From Pseudoglutamicibacter cumminsii (GTDB lineage: Bacteria > Actinomycetota > Actinomycetes > Actinomycetales > Micrococcaceae), in contig NZ_JAFBCO010000001.1 of the NCBI RefSeq assembly GCF_016907775.1, forward strand, positions 2,195,254 through 2,259,253: DNA of 64,000 bases, in the 5' to 3' direction. The position numbers were made by a program, and so were the translations under genes. Positions 9,271-17,663 of this stretch are shown here, piece after piece (the stretch's first letter is position 1; each line of letters opens with the position of its first letter). The notes beneath the pieces were generated by a model. The model did no database searches, had not been told where the DNA came from, and worked only from the letters and a program-made list of their open reading frames with translations.

Positions 9271-9276
9271 ATCGTA
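9271..9276 (-). promoter_or_regulatory. -10 element of rph-rdgB (leaderless)
   Basis: TACGAT on the minus strand ends 6 bases before the rph ATG at 9264. Confidence 0.5.
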
Positions 9277-9349
9277 TCCGTTCTCGCGTGTATTCGCGCG
9301 GTTGTGTGATGAGCTCGATATCCGTTGTAGCGGCGAGTAGCACCTTCGC

Positions 9350-10309
9350 TTATGGCGATGGGTCGTGTGGTCCTGGCTGGACGGGGTTCTCTGCGGTTCC
9401 GCGGTGGCCTGGGATAGGGCGGTGGCGTACGCCGGCTTCTTGAAGCGCGCGTGCGAGGGACTCTGGGACGCGCGCCATCGACGCGGTGCGTGGATCGCCG
9501 ATGCGTTCACCTGAGCGCACGCCGTACGTCACTCCGGCTACAGCGACAGCGAGGTCGCCGTCGTATTCTGCTCTGGCTTCTTCCAAGAGGGTTGAGTGGT
9601 CGGTCCAGACGGGGATGTGCGTCAGCAGGAGGCGCTCGACTCCGGCTGCCTTTGCGGCTTCACCCGCGCGTTTTCCGGTGAGGTGTACTCCCTTGATGTG
9701 GTCGTCGCGTCCCTCCTGGAATGCGGCTTCGCACAAGAAGAGGTCGGCGTCACGAGCCGCTTCGATGAGTTCTGGGCATTCGTCGGTGTCACCCGAATAC
9801 GTCAGGATGGAGTGGACCGGCCGGCCGTCGAGGATCTCATGGCCTTCGATGCGGAAAGCATAGGCTTCGTCGACCGGGTGGACCACAGGGTATGGGGTCA
9901 CGGTGAGCGGCCCGATCGTGACGGGTTCGTTGGCTTTCCATGAGCGGAAGTCGAAGTCTTCCCGCATCCCCGGGTCGCGCGGCAGGCCGTAGGCGTCTGC
10001 CATGCGGTCCGCCGTATCTGCGGGGCCGTAAACGCGCACCCGGTCACGTCCCCACCCTTCAGGGTCCCAGTGCACGGCGACGTGCAGGCCGCACAAGTCC
10101 ATGCAGTGGTCTGGGTGTAGGTGGGAAATCAGAACCGCATCGATATCTTTGAGGTCCATGTAGCGTTGCAGGACGCCGAGAGATCCTGAACCAAAGTCCA
10201 ACAGCACGCGCCATGGGCGGGTCCCGTCGTGGGCTGTCAAAAGGTAGCACGATGCGGGTGAACCTGGGCCAGGGAACGAGCCCGTGCAGCCGATGATCGT
10301 CAGTTTCAT
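9350..10309 (-). CDS. metallo-beta-lactamase-fold hydrolase (Rv1339-type)
   Basis: A 319-residue MBL-fold protein. The metal motif HLHPDHCMD follows an N-terminal [20 protein letters not shown] strand-turn, and later motifs include YSGDTDE and LLLTHIP. The fold resembles RNase Z. Its position between murI and rph matches the mycobacterial gene Rv1339, which has been reported as an atypical cyclic-nucleotide phosphodiesterase; that activity is an inference here. The start ATG overlaps the murI stop (ATGA). The last 30 or so residues are Pro/His-rich and look like a species-specific tail. Confidence 0.88.
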   Translation of the reverse strand: MKLTIIGCTGSFPGPGSPASCYLLTAHDGTRPWRVLLDFGSGSLGVLQRYMDLKDIDAVLISHLHPDHCMDLCGLHVAVHWDPEGWGRDRVRVYGPADTADRMADAYGLPRDPGMREDFDFRSWKANEPVTIGPLTVTPYPVVHPVDEAYAFRIEGHEILDGRPVHSILTYSGDTDECPELIEAARDADLFLCEAAFQEGRDDHIKGVHLTGKRAGEAAKAAGVERLLLTHIPVWTDHSTLLEEARAEYDGDLAVAVAGVTYGVRSGERIGDPRTASMARVPESLARALQEAGVRHRPIPGHRGTAENPVQPGPHDPSP

Positions 10310-11259
10310 GTCAGCCGCTCCGTTCGCGCACCATGAGGCTGATGCGTGGTGTCGTGTTCCCGGGGAATCATGTGGGTCACCCCGGTGACCTCAGGGCCCA
10401 AGAAACGTTGAGCCATCGCAGTGAAGTGTTCCGTATCGCCCGTAGCCATGAACGTGTGCCGCGCCGTGGCGTCCGGCGGCGCGATGAGCCCCGCTTCCGT
10501 GAGGGACCGGAATACGTCCTTGGCGGTCTCGTCCGCAGACGATACGAGGCTCACGTCCTCCCCCATCACATACGAGACGACACCTGTCAGCAACGGATAG
10601 TGGGTACATCCCAAAACGAGCGAGTCCACGTTCTGTTCTTTGAGAGGCTGCAAATATTCTTGCGCAAGGTTCAAAAGCTCCGGCCCGGAGGTCTCTCCCC
10701 GCTCAACGAACTCAACAAAACGTGGGCATGCTACAGCGCTCACGTCGATGTGCGGAGCCGCCGCGAATGCATCCTCATAGGCGCGCGAACGGATCGTCGC
10801 TTGTGTACCAATCACACCGATGCGACCAGTGTGCGTCGCGCGCACAGCGGCACGCACCGCCGGCTTAATGACCTCAACCACAGGAATACCGCGGCCCACT
10901 GTGTACCGTTCTCGCGCATCGTGCAGGACCGCCGCCGACGCCGTATTGCAAGCAATCACCAGCAACTTGACCCCGGCTTCAACCAGCTGGTCCATGATGT
11001 CCAGCGCGTTCGCGCGGACTTCAGCGAGCTGCAACGGACCATACGGCCCGCGCGCGGTATCCCCCACATAGAGGATCGATTCCTGCGGGAGCTGATCGAT
11101 GATCGCACGGGCCACGGTCAAACCACCCACCCCGGAATCAAACACGCCGATGGGCGCCAACGTCGGATCGCTCGGTTGCGATTCCTCACGTAGCGCGGCT
11201 TGGATTCCTGACTGCCCAGCTTGATCAGTCGCGGCGGCAGAGGTAGGTACGGGTTTCAT
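10306..11259 (-). CDS. murI: glutamate racemase
   Basis: A 317-residue cofactor-independent racemase that makes D-glutamate for peptidoglycan. The family signatures are [16 protein letters not shown], the first catalytic Cys in ACNTASA and the second in [10 protein letters not shown] variable N-terminal extension of about 35 residues precedes the enzyme core and a short polar tail follows it. CAGGAG lies just upstream of the ATG at 11259. The gene is 47 bases downstream of DUF2017 and heads murI-hydrolase, with rph-rdgB following. Confidence 0.95.
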   Translation of the reverse strand: MKPVPTSAAATDQAGQSGIQAALREESQPSDPTLAPIGVFDSGVGGLTVARAIIDQLPQESILYVGDTARGPYGPLQLAEVRANALDIMDQLVEAGVKLLVIACNTASAAVLHDARERYTVGRGIPVVEVIKPAVRAAVRATHTGRIGVIGTQATIRSRAYEDAFAAAPHIDVSAVACPRFVEFVERGETSGPELLNLAQEYLQPLKEQNVDSLVLGCTHYPLLTGVVSYVMGEDVSLVSSADETAKDVFRSLTEAGLIAPPDATARHTFMATGDTEHFTAMAQRFLGPEVTGVTHMIPREHDTTHQPHGARTERLT

Positions 11260-11306
11260 AGTCTCCTGTGAGGCACATACAAGACGAGTACTATTGCCTC
11301 TCTAGG

Positions 11307-12017
11307 CTAAGCCTTTCCGCGCAACAACGCATGCATGAGTGAGTCCTGCAGCCACGACGTGAAGCCGTACAGAACCGCCATCCCCTGATCTGGATCGTCA
11401 GTGACTCCGTGTTCCATGGCGTCTTGGACGCGGTCGGCGTCTTCTTGGTTCTCGATCCCGAGGCGGGCAGCCAGCACAAGCCGCATCACGTTGAGGGTCG
11501 AAGCCGCTTGCCCGGCCTTCTCAGCTGGGATCAGGAACGGGTCTTTCATCACGGCGCGGGCGAGCCACTGGAGGCCCTCACGCTTACTCCTGACGAGCCC
11601 TGGTTCGGTTCGCGCACGCATCGTGTCATCAGCGCCGTCGAGCGCGCCCACCGCATCGGAGCTGTGAATTGAACGCGGCAGAATCGCCAAAAGCGCCGGA
11701 TCGTCTGGGTCGGCTAACGTATGTGCCTCGCCCAGTAGCGAGGAATGAGGATCCGCGATGTCGTTACTGAGCCCTAGCTCCTCCCACCACGCGTCGGCAA
11801 CGCCGGCGTGGGTGACGCCGGATTCGCTAGTGCCGTTCGATGCGCCGGCAGGGTCCTGAGCGTTCGATGCGGGCTTGAGTCCCGCATCGATATGTTCCGC
11901 TTCGCGAGCGGCAAGCATCTGATCGATATCGCGGGCCAGCATCGCGAGCAGTTGCGCTTCCGCGTACTCAAGTTCAGCGGCATAGCCCTTACGGGTTGGC
12001 CTGAAAGGGCGCGCCAT
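11307..12017 (-). CDS. DUF2017 family protein
   Basis: A 236-residue, mainly helical, acidic cytosolic protein of an actinobacterial family of unknown function that usually sits beside clpS. Recognised from the N-terminal FRPTRKGYAAELEYAEAQLL and the C-terminal helices around DRVQDAMEHG and YGFTSWLQDSLMHALL. The region at about residues 45-75 is low complexity. Its ATG shares one base with the clpS stop (TAATG), so the two are translationally coupled. The context suggests, but does not prove, a link to N-degron proteolysis through ClpS-ClpCP. Confidence 0.85.
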   Translation of the reverse strand: MARPFRPTRKGYAAELEYAEAQLLAMLARDIDQMLAAREAEHIDAGLKPASNAQDPAGASNGTSESGVTHAGVADAWWEELGLSNDIADPHSSLLGEAHTLADPDDPALLAILPRSIHSSDAVGALDGADDTMRARTEPGLVRSKREGLQWLARAVMKDPFLIPAEKAGQAASTLNVMRLVLAARLGIENQEDADRVQDAMEHGVTDDPDQGMAVLYGFTSWLQDSLMHALLRGKA

Positions 12018-12316
12018 TAAACGCCACCCTCACGCATCGTGGCCTGCAAGCCGTAGCCGTGCATCGCCTCGACATCGGTTTCGATCTTTTCGCGCGGACC
12101 GCGGGCCACCACGGCCCGCCCCGAATGATGCACCTCAAGCATGAGTTTCTGCGCAACCTCGTCCGAATAACCGAAGTATGTTCGGAACACGTAGGACACA
12201 TAGGACATCAGATTGACCGGATCGTCCCACACCACAAGCTCGAAAGGGCGCGCCGCAAGGGGTGCGAGCGCGCTCTCTTTCTCTACCTGATAACTCGTTG
12301 ACGTTGCGGGAGCCAT
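12017..12316 (-). CDS. clpS: ClpS, adaptor for the Clp protease
   Basis: A 99-residue adaptor that delivers N-degron substrates to the Clp unfoldase. The core motifs are VVWDDPVNLMSYVSYVF, the VHHSGRAVVA helix with its substrate-pocket residues, and MHGYGLQATM at the C-terminus. The frame is open further upstream, with ATGs at 12325 and 12364. A TACAAT hexamer ends exactly seven bases before the ATG at 12316, which fits a leaderless start there. It diverges from pncB across 93 bases, the same arrangement as in mycobacteria. Confidence 0.94.
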   Translation of the reverse strand: MAPATSTSYQVEKESALAPLAARPFELVVWDDPVNLMSYVSYVFRTYFGYSDEVAQKLMLEVHHSGRAVVARGPREKIETDVEAMHGYGLQATMREGGV

Positions 12317-12323
12317 ACTCGCC

Positions 12324-12329
12324 ATTGTA
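12324..12329 (-). promoter_or_regulatory. -10 element of clpS-DUF2017 (leaderless)
   Basis: TACAAT on the minus strand with 7 bases to the ATG at 12316. Confidence 0.6.
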
Positions 12330-12396
12330 GTACTACGCCACGTAGTCACTATGAACTCAAACACAAGAGGTGCCGTACCAGCAGAGCTCTCCGTAA

Positions 12397-12402
12397 TAAG
12401 CT
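12397..12402 (+). promoter_or_regulatory. -10 element of pncB (leaderless)
   Basis: TAAGCT ends 7 bases before the ATG at 12410. A GGGAG lies only two bases from the ATG, too close to act as a normal ribosome binding site. Confidence 0.55.
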
Positions 12403-12409
12403 GGGAGTT

Positions 12410-13717
12410 ATGTCAACGAGCACGTCACTGATGACCGACCGCTACGAGCTGACCATGATCGAGGCCGCACTGGCCTCCGGGACAGCCAACCGTAAGAGTG
12501 TTTTTGAAGTTTTCGCACGCCGTCTGCCCGAAGGCCGCCGCTACGGTCTAGTAGCCGGAACGGGACGATTCCTCGAGGGCCTCAAGAACTTCCGGTTCAC
12601 GACCGAAGATCTCGATTACCTCGCCAACAACAATGTGGTCAGCGAAACGATGCTGCAGTGGCTCGCCGATTTCCGTTTCTCAGGAACCATCACCGGCTAC
12701 GCAGAAGGCGAGATCTACTTCCCGAACTCCCCGATCATCCAGGTCGAATCCACGTTCGCTGAGGCCGTCATCCTGGAGACCTACCTGCTTTCCGTGCTCA
12801 ACTACGACACCGCAGTAGCCTCTGCGGCATCCCGCATGATCGCTGTAGCTGGTGACCGCCCGTGCATCGAGATGGGTTCGCGCCGCACCAACGAAGAGTC
12901 CGCGGTCGCGGCCGCCCGCGCCGCCGCTATCGCCGGCTTCGCAAGCACCTCCAACCTTGAAGCCGGCCGACGCTATGGCCTCACCACTGCCGGGACCGCG
13001 GCGCACTCGTTCACGTTGCTCCACGATTCGGAACGGGAAGCGTTCGAAGCCCAAATCAAGTCGATGGGCGTAGATACGACGCTACTGGTAGACACCTACG
13101 ACGTCGAAAAGGCCGTTCGTACCGCGGTTGAGATCGCTGGCCCACAGCTCGGCGGTGTCCGCCTGGACTCGGGTGACCTCGTGTCCCAGGCCGCGTGGGT
13201 GCGCGAGCTTCTCGATGACCTCGGCAACCCCAACACCAAGATCATCGTGACGTCCGACCTCGACGAATACGCGATCGCAGCGCTGCGCTCCGCTCCCGTT
13301 GACGGCTACGGCGTGGGCACTCAGCTCGTGACCGGCTCCGGCGCGCCGACTGCGTCAATGGTGTACAAGCTCGTTGCGCGCCAAGGCGACGACGGCGAAT
13401 GGGTTCCCGTAGCGAAGTCCGCCTCCGGCAAGAAGTCTGTGGGCGGCAAGAAGTACGCGTACCGTCAGATCAACGAACGCGGACGCGCAACAGCTGAGCT
13501 CGTGGGCGTCAACCGGATCCCTGCCGAGGTCACCGCCAATGACCGCCCGCTTCAGGTCCCACTCGTGGTCGACGGCGAAATTCAGCCTGGTCTGACCGGC
13601 GCAGCTGGTGTCGAGGCAGCGATCGAACGCCGCAAAGCGTCGATCGAGGAAATGCCGGGCCGAGCACGTCAGCTGATGCGTGGCGAACCAGTGATCCCAA
13701 CGCTCATCGAAGAGTAA
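12410..13717 (+). CDS. pncB: nicotinate phosphoribosyltransferase
   Basis: A 435-residue enzyme joining nicotinate and PRPP to nicotinate mononucleotide in the Preiss-Handler route to NAD. Motifs are LMTDRYELTM at the N-terminus, MGSRRTNEESA, the GTAAHSF stretch carrying the family's regulatory His, RLDSGDL for PRPP/substrate binding, and GVGTQLVTG. Length fits the bacterial PncB family. The gene is monocistronic, with a predicted leaderless start and a long hairpin terminator 16 bases after the stop. Confidence 0.95.
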   Translation: MSTSTSLMTDRYELTMIEAALASGTANRKSVFEVFARRLPEGRRYGLVAGTGRFLEGLKNFRFTTEDLDYLANNNVVSETMLQWLADFRFSGTITGYAEGEIYFPNSPIIQVESTFAEAVILETYLLSVLNYDTAVASAASRMIAVAGDRPCIEMGSRRTNEESAVAAARAAAIAGFASTSNLEAGRRYGLTTAGTAAHSFTLLHDSEREAFEAQIKSMGVDTTLLVDTYDVEKAVRTAVEIAGPQLGGVRLDSGDLVSQAAWVRELLDDLGNPNTKIIVTSDLDEYAIAALRSAPVDGYGVGTQLVTGSGAPTASMVYKLVARQGDDGEWVPVAKSASGKKSVGGKKYAYRQINERGRATAELVGVNRIPAEVTANDRPLQVPLVVDGEIQPGLTGAAGVEAAIERRKASIEEMPGRARQLMRGEPVIPTLIEE

Positions 13718-13732
13718 ATCTTCGCTACATAC

Positions 13733-13774
13733 AGCACGCGGGTTCCCACTGTGAACAGTGGGCACCCGCGTGCT
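13733..13774. terminator. terminator between pncB and the helicase gene
   Basis: A long hairpin with stem 13733-13743 pairing 13764-13774 and inner stem 13745-13752 pairing 13755-13762, one mismatch between them, GA loop. It is followed by TTTGC on the plus strand and lies between convergent genes. Confidence 0.85.
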
Positions 13775-13801
13775 TTGCAGATCTGTATCGTCCTGGGTTG
13801 C

Positions 13802-15568
13802 CTATTTCTGGCCCACAAACCACTTCTGCAAAACCGAGATGCGGCTACGCAGTTGCTTTTCGGAGGCTTGTGCGACGGGCGGCCCGCCGCTGATCGCGCG
13901 TAGCTTGTTGTGGATCTGGCCGTGCGGGATCCCGGTCTTGTTCGCATACGCCGCAACCGATTTAGCGAGCTGCGTGCGCAGGTCCATGAGCTGCCGGTGA
14001 TCCACCACTCCAGGCGCTTGTTGTTGCCCCGTTGACTTCCGCTTGCTCAGATGCTTCGCCTGCCGCTGACGCAGCAGCTCGCCCACCTGCTCGGCGTCCA
14101 GCAGCCCAGGGATGCCCAGGAAGTCGAGTTCTTCCTCCGAACCGACGCCTGCCCCCAAACCGAATTCGCCACCGTCATAAAGCACGCGGTCAAAGCTCGC
14201 ATCCGACTCCAGAGCCTGGAACGCGCCGCGGTTCAGCTCGTTCGAGGCGCGCTCTTCACGGTTCGCGGCGGCAAGTTCCTCCTCGATTTCCTGCATCGTC
14301 TGCTCTTCGCCGCTCGTTGGGCGGTCGAGAGCGTGGTCTCGTTCGACCTCCATCTCGTTAGCGAGCAGCGTCAAAACAGGCACCGAGGGCAAGAAAACAC
14401 TCGCGACTTCGCCGCGTTTACGCGAACGCACAAAACGGCCGATCGCCTGAGCAAAGAACAGCGGCGTCGAGGTGCTCGTCGCGTAGACCCCGACCGCCAA
14501 CCGCGGAACGTCAACACCCTCGGACACCATCCGGACCGCGACCATCCAGCGCTTTGTGTTCTCTGTGAAGTCCTCAATCCGTTTCGAGGCGCCCGCATCA
14601 TCGGAAAGCACAACCGTGGTCTTCTCGCCCGTGATCCGATCCAGGATCGCGGCGTACGCCCGCGCAGTATCTTGGTCTGTTGCAATCACCAAGCCACCCG
14701 CGTCTGGCACGCTACGGCGCACCTCCGTCAGGCGTTGGTCCGCGGCGCGAAGAACCTTCGGGATCCACTCCCCTTCAGGGTTCAGCGCAGTACGCCACGC
14801 GGACTGCGTGATGTCCTTCGTGGCGGCCTCACCCAGCTGGGCTTCCATCTCTTCACCCGTTGAGGTGCGCCACCGCATCGACCCCGAATAAGCCATGAAC
14901 ATCACGGGACGAACAACATGATCCTTGAGCGCTTCGCCGTAACCGTACGTGTAGTCGGCCTTCGAGCGGCGGATCCCCTCGTCGTCCTCGACATATTCAA
15001 CGAACGGGATCTGGGCGGTATCGGAACGGAACGGCGTACCCGTGAGCGAAAGCCTACGCACCGCAGGCTCGAACGCCTCCCGAATGCCGTCGCCCCAGCT
15101 CAAGGCGTCACCCGCGTGGTGAACCTCGTCCAGGATCACGAGCGTCTTACCGGCCTCCGTCCGCGCACGATGCAGTAGCGGCTTATTCGCAACCTGCGCG
15201 TACGTCACCGCAACACCAATGAAACCCCGGCCGTGACGGCCATCGGAGTTTTTGAAGTTCGGGTCGATAGATAGCCCGATACGGCCCGCGGCGTCTGCCC
15301 ACTGCGTCTTCAGATGCTCGGTTGGCGCGACCACAGTGATGCGGTTGATGGTGCCTCGCTCAACCAGCGTCTTAGCGACACGCAGCGCAAACGTCGTTTT
15401 ACCAGCGCCAGGGGTCGCGACGGCCAGGAAATCCTTGTTCGGACTGTTGAAGAACGCTTCGAGAGCCTCAGCCTGCCACTGGCGCAGCTTCGGTGCCGTG
15501 CCCCACGCCGCCCGTTCCGGGTACGCAGGTGGCATGTCCTCGCCCACGGAGAATAGGGCATCGGACAT
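13802..15568 (-). CDS. superfamily 2 DEAH-type helicase
   Basis: A 588-residue SF2 helicase related to type III restriction/UvrB-like motors. Motifs in order: Q-like RQWQAEALEAF, Walker A TPGAGKTT (residues 52-59), VAPTEHL, Walker B LDEVHH, SLTGTPFRSD (motif III region), VSEGVDVPRL and QAIGRFVRS (motif VI). A C-terminal acidic and then Gln/Lys-rich stretch ends in a small helical domain. The nucleic acid substrate is not known. GGAGGG eight bases before the ATG at 15568 fixes that start over a TTG at 15586. The upstream region carries three spaced direct repeats. Confidence 0.9.
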   Translation of the reverse strand: MSDALFSVGEDMPPAYPERAAWGTAPKLRQWQAEALEAFFNSPNKDFLAVATPGAGKTTFALRVAKTLVERGTINRITVVAPTEHLKTQWADAAGRIGLSIDPNFKNSDGRHGRGFIGVAVTYAQVANKPLLHRARTEAGKTLVILDEVHHAGDALSWGDGIREAFEPAVRRLSLTGTPFRSDTAQIPFVEYVEDDEGIRRSKADYTYGYGEALKDHVVRPVMFMAYSGSMRWRTSTGEEMEAQLGEAATKDITQSAWRTALNPEGEWIPKVLRAADQRLTEVRRSVPDAGGLVIATDQDTARAYAAILDRITGEKTTVVLSDDAGASKRIEDFTENTKRWMVAVRMVSEGVDVPRLAVGVYATSTSTPLFFAQAIGRFVRSRKRGEVASVFLPSVPVLTLLANEMEVERDHALDRPTSGEEQTMQEIEEELAAANREERASNELNRGAFQALESDASFDRVLYDGGEFGLGAGVGSEEELDFLGIPGLLDAEQVGELLRQRQAKHLSKRKSTGQQQAPGVVDHRQLMDLRTQLAKSVAAYANKTGIPHGQIHNKLRAISGGPPVAQASEKQLRSRISVLQKWFVGQK

Positions 15569-15599
15569 AAAAGCATCCCTCCACAATCACTTTTCGATC

Positions 15600-15654
15600 A
15601 AACACTTGCTGTGGGCCATCAAACACGTGCACTTAACCGGTTAAACACTTGCTG
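15600..15654. repeat. three spaced direct repeats upstream of the helicase gene
   Basis: AAACACTTGCTG at 15600-15611, AAACACGTGC at 15621-15630 and AAACACTTGCTG at 15643-15654 on the plus strand, 21 and 22 bases apart. A perfect 12-bp palindrome TTAACCGGTTAA (15633-15644) overlaps the start of the third copy. The array lies 32 to 86 bases before the helicase ATG, where an operator would be expected. Confidence 0.75.
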
Positions 15655-15664
15655 GCACAACAGA

Positions 15665-15695
15665 GGCAACCGTGGCCCCAAGGCTCACGGTTGCC
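15665..15695 (-). terminator. terminator of the DUF3039 gene
   Basis: A perfect 10-bp stem (15665-15674 with 15686-15695) and an 11-base loop, 14 bases past the DUF3039 stop. Confidence 0.7.
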
Positions 15696-15709
15696 CGCGA
15701 TGGGGTTGA

Positions 15710-16000
15710 TTAGTCACCCATCATTGAATCGTAGACTTCCTTGCACTCTGGGCACACAGGGAACTTCTGCGGATCCCGGCCAGGAACCCAGACCTTGCCG
15801 CACAACGCGATCACAGGCTCGCCCGTCATCGCGGACTCCATGATCTTGTCCTTCTGAACATAGTGCGCGAAGCGCTCGTGATCGCCCGGCTCCGACAACT
15901 GCTCCTGCAGCTGCCGATCCATGACGGCGGTACCACCCGCTGACGGGGAACCACCCGTGGACGCAGGGTCGTTGGCAAAAGGATCGTTGATCGAACTCAT
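15710..16000 (-). CDS. DUF3039 family protein
   Basis: A 96-residue actinobacterial protein of unknown function. A flexible Pro/Ser/Gly-rich N-terminus is followed by a conserved core containing DHERFAHYV, VIALCGKVWVPGRDP and the pair CPECKEVYD. The Cys residues (ALCGK and CPEC) look like a small zinc site. The ATG at 16000 is chosen because TAGAAT ends seven bases upstream; an in-frame ATG at 16009 lies inside that hexamer and is excluded. The gene is monocistronic, with its own terminator. Confidence 0.88.
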   Translation of the reverse strand: MSSINDPFANDPASTGGSPSAGGTAVMDRQLQEQLSEPGDHERFAHYVQKDKIMESAMTGEPVIALCGKVWVPGRDPQKFPVCPECKEVYDSMMGD

Positions 16001-16007
16001 GCCATCC

Positions 16008-16013
16008 ATTCTA
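16008..16013 (-). promoter_or_regulatory. -10 element of the DUF3039 gene (leaderless)
   Basis: TAGAAT on the minus strand with 7 bases to the ATG at 16000. It begins only two bases beyond the terminator hairpin of the ABC operon, so the -35 region lies within that hairpin. Confidence 0.6.
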
Positions 16014-16015
16014 AG

Positions 16016-16057
16016 CCGAGCCGGCGGACTCGCTCATGAGCGACTCCGCCGGCTCGG
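16016..16057 (-). terminator. terminator of the ABC exporter operon
   Basis: A near-perfect 42-base hairpin: 13-bp outer stem (16016-16028 with 16045-16057), a C/C mismatch, and an inner 6-bp stem around AT. It lies 25 bases after the permease stop. Confidence 0.85.
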
Positions 16058-16082
16058 ATGATTCATGCCGCGTTCGGCGCCA

Positions 16083-17663
16083 TCACGCGTTGCGGATCAC
16101 GGTCTGCATGAGCTCCGGGGTTGAACGGTCAAACCACTTTCCGCCCAACCAGATACCCAGAACGCAGACCCCAATGCCCCAGACGAGGTTGAACAGTGCC
16201 GAGACCACGAACGGAACCACGGGCGTCCCATTCCACGAAGTGAGAAAGAACACCAACGTTGGCGCGAGCAAAACCAGAACCGCAACGAGGTACAGCGTCT
16301 GCGTGATGAAGATCCGCATACCTGCTCCCTGCGGGGTTTGGAACGGCGATTCCCCCGGCTGAGGGACGGCGTAAACCCAACGCGCCGAAACGATCGACGA
16401 AAGCCCCAAAGCCACACCCAGGGTTGCGATGCCCGCCAGCAACGTCTCCCCGATCATCTCTGGCCGCCCCATGATCGCCAGGGGCACAACCGCACCCACA
16501 ACCACGGCGATCAACGACAACGGCGCAGCCGCAGCAACTCGCCCCAAACGATCCTGCCAACCACGCACACCCGTCAAAACGTGCGTGTGGAAGGCCGTCG
16601 AATCGTAGGAAATATCTGCAGAAATGCTGAAGCCCATGATCGCTCCGACGAAAATAGCGGTGAGGTGGCCGCCAATCCCCGTCTCGACCTTTGTCAAAGG
16701 CATGACAACACCAAAGATGACGATGATGATCGGCAAGAAAATGAGCGATGCAGAGTAGCGAGCGTCCCTCGTCCAATACACCAATGCACGGCCCGCGATG
16801 GCGCCCCACGGCGTCGCCGGCATCCGTCCGATCCAGCCAAGCCCCTTGGTCTCCTTGGCCGCCACGATCCGCGGTGGAGACACCGTAGCCTTCTCAACCA
16901 CGCGAACATAGAGGACCCAGCACACCGCGAGGCTTGCAAGCCCGATCGCAGTCGAGATAACACCGTGCACAACGTTGCCCGATGCGAACGCCCACACGGA
17001 CCCGAAGAAAGCCCCGAACGGCGTATACGAGCTGACCTCGGCCACGGTATGGAAAACACTGAGCAACCGCTCCGGATCTTCATCCGGATTCAGCGTCGCG
17101 AGAGCCGGACCAATGAACATCACCGGAACGAACAGCACCACAGTGCCCAGCTCACGCACACCACGCTTAACTCCCACCGAGCTGAACCACGCCATAAAGG
17201 TTCGGCCATACAGCTGAGCCGCGAGCGCCGTCAGAACGCCAGCGATGACCCCCACAAGAAGCCAGGCAACACTCACTTTGAACGCAAACGCAGCGATCAG
17301 CATGCACACAAGCGTGGCGAGACCCGGAACGCCAATAAACCCAGCCAACAGCAAGCCCACAGCGAGAGTTCGCGCTTTGATCGGAAACAACGCGAACCGT
17401 TGCGGATCCATCGAACCATCCATACCCGTGAAGAACGCGGGAACAACAGTCCACCCCAGAACCACGAGCGCGCCCAGCATCACCACGATCATCTGGGCGA
17501 GCGGAAGCGCCCTGGGTTCCATTGAGGCCAAAGCCAACGCACCTATGACCAGGAGGAAACCCATATAAAGGGAACCCAGGATCACGCCCACTAACTGCCA
17601 CTTGTTGCGGGCCAGGCCATTGACGAACAGCCTCCACCGCAACTTAATCAGCTGTGCAACCAA
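16083..17663 (-). CDS. ABC-2 type exporter permease
   Basis: A 526-residue integral membrane protein with about twelve hydrophobic segments spread along its length, including LVGVILGSLYMGFLLVIGALAL at the start and WGIGVCVLGIWLGG at the end. It pairs with the ATPase gene just upstream, which overlaps it by 16 bases, so the two make one ABC exporter. The substrate cannot be told from the sequence; by context it could be a lipid, peptide or drug. No signal peptide or extracellular domain is apparent. Confidence 0.85.
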   Translation of the reverse strand: MVAQLIKLRWRLFVNGLARNKWQLVGVILGSLYMGFLLVIGALALASMEPRALPLAQMIVVMLGALVVLGWTVVPAFFTGMDGSMDPQRFALFPIKARTLAVGLLLAGFIGVPGLATLVCMLIAAFAFKVSVAWLLVGVIAGVLTALAAQLYGRTFMAWFSSVGVKRGVRELGTVVLFVPVMFIGPALATLNPDEDPERLLSVFHTVAEVSSYTPFGAFFGSVWAFASGNVVHGVISTAIGLASLAVCWVLYVRVVEKATVSPPRIVAAKETKGLGWIGRMPATPWGAIAGRALVYWTRDARYSASLIFLPIIIVIFGVVMPLTKVETGIGGHLTAIFVGAIMGFSISADISYDSTAFHTHVLTGVRGWQDRLGRVAAAAPLSLIAVVVGAVVPLAIMGRPEMIGETLLAGIATLGVALGLSSIVSARWVYAVPQPGESPFQTPQGAGMRIFITQTLYLVAVLVLLAPTLVFFLTSWNGTPVVPFVVSALFNLVWGIGVCVLGIWLGGKWFDRSTPELMQTVIRNA

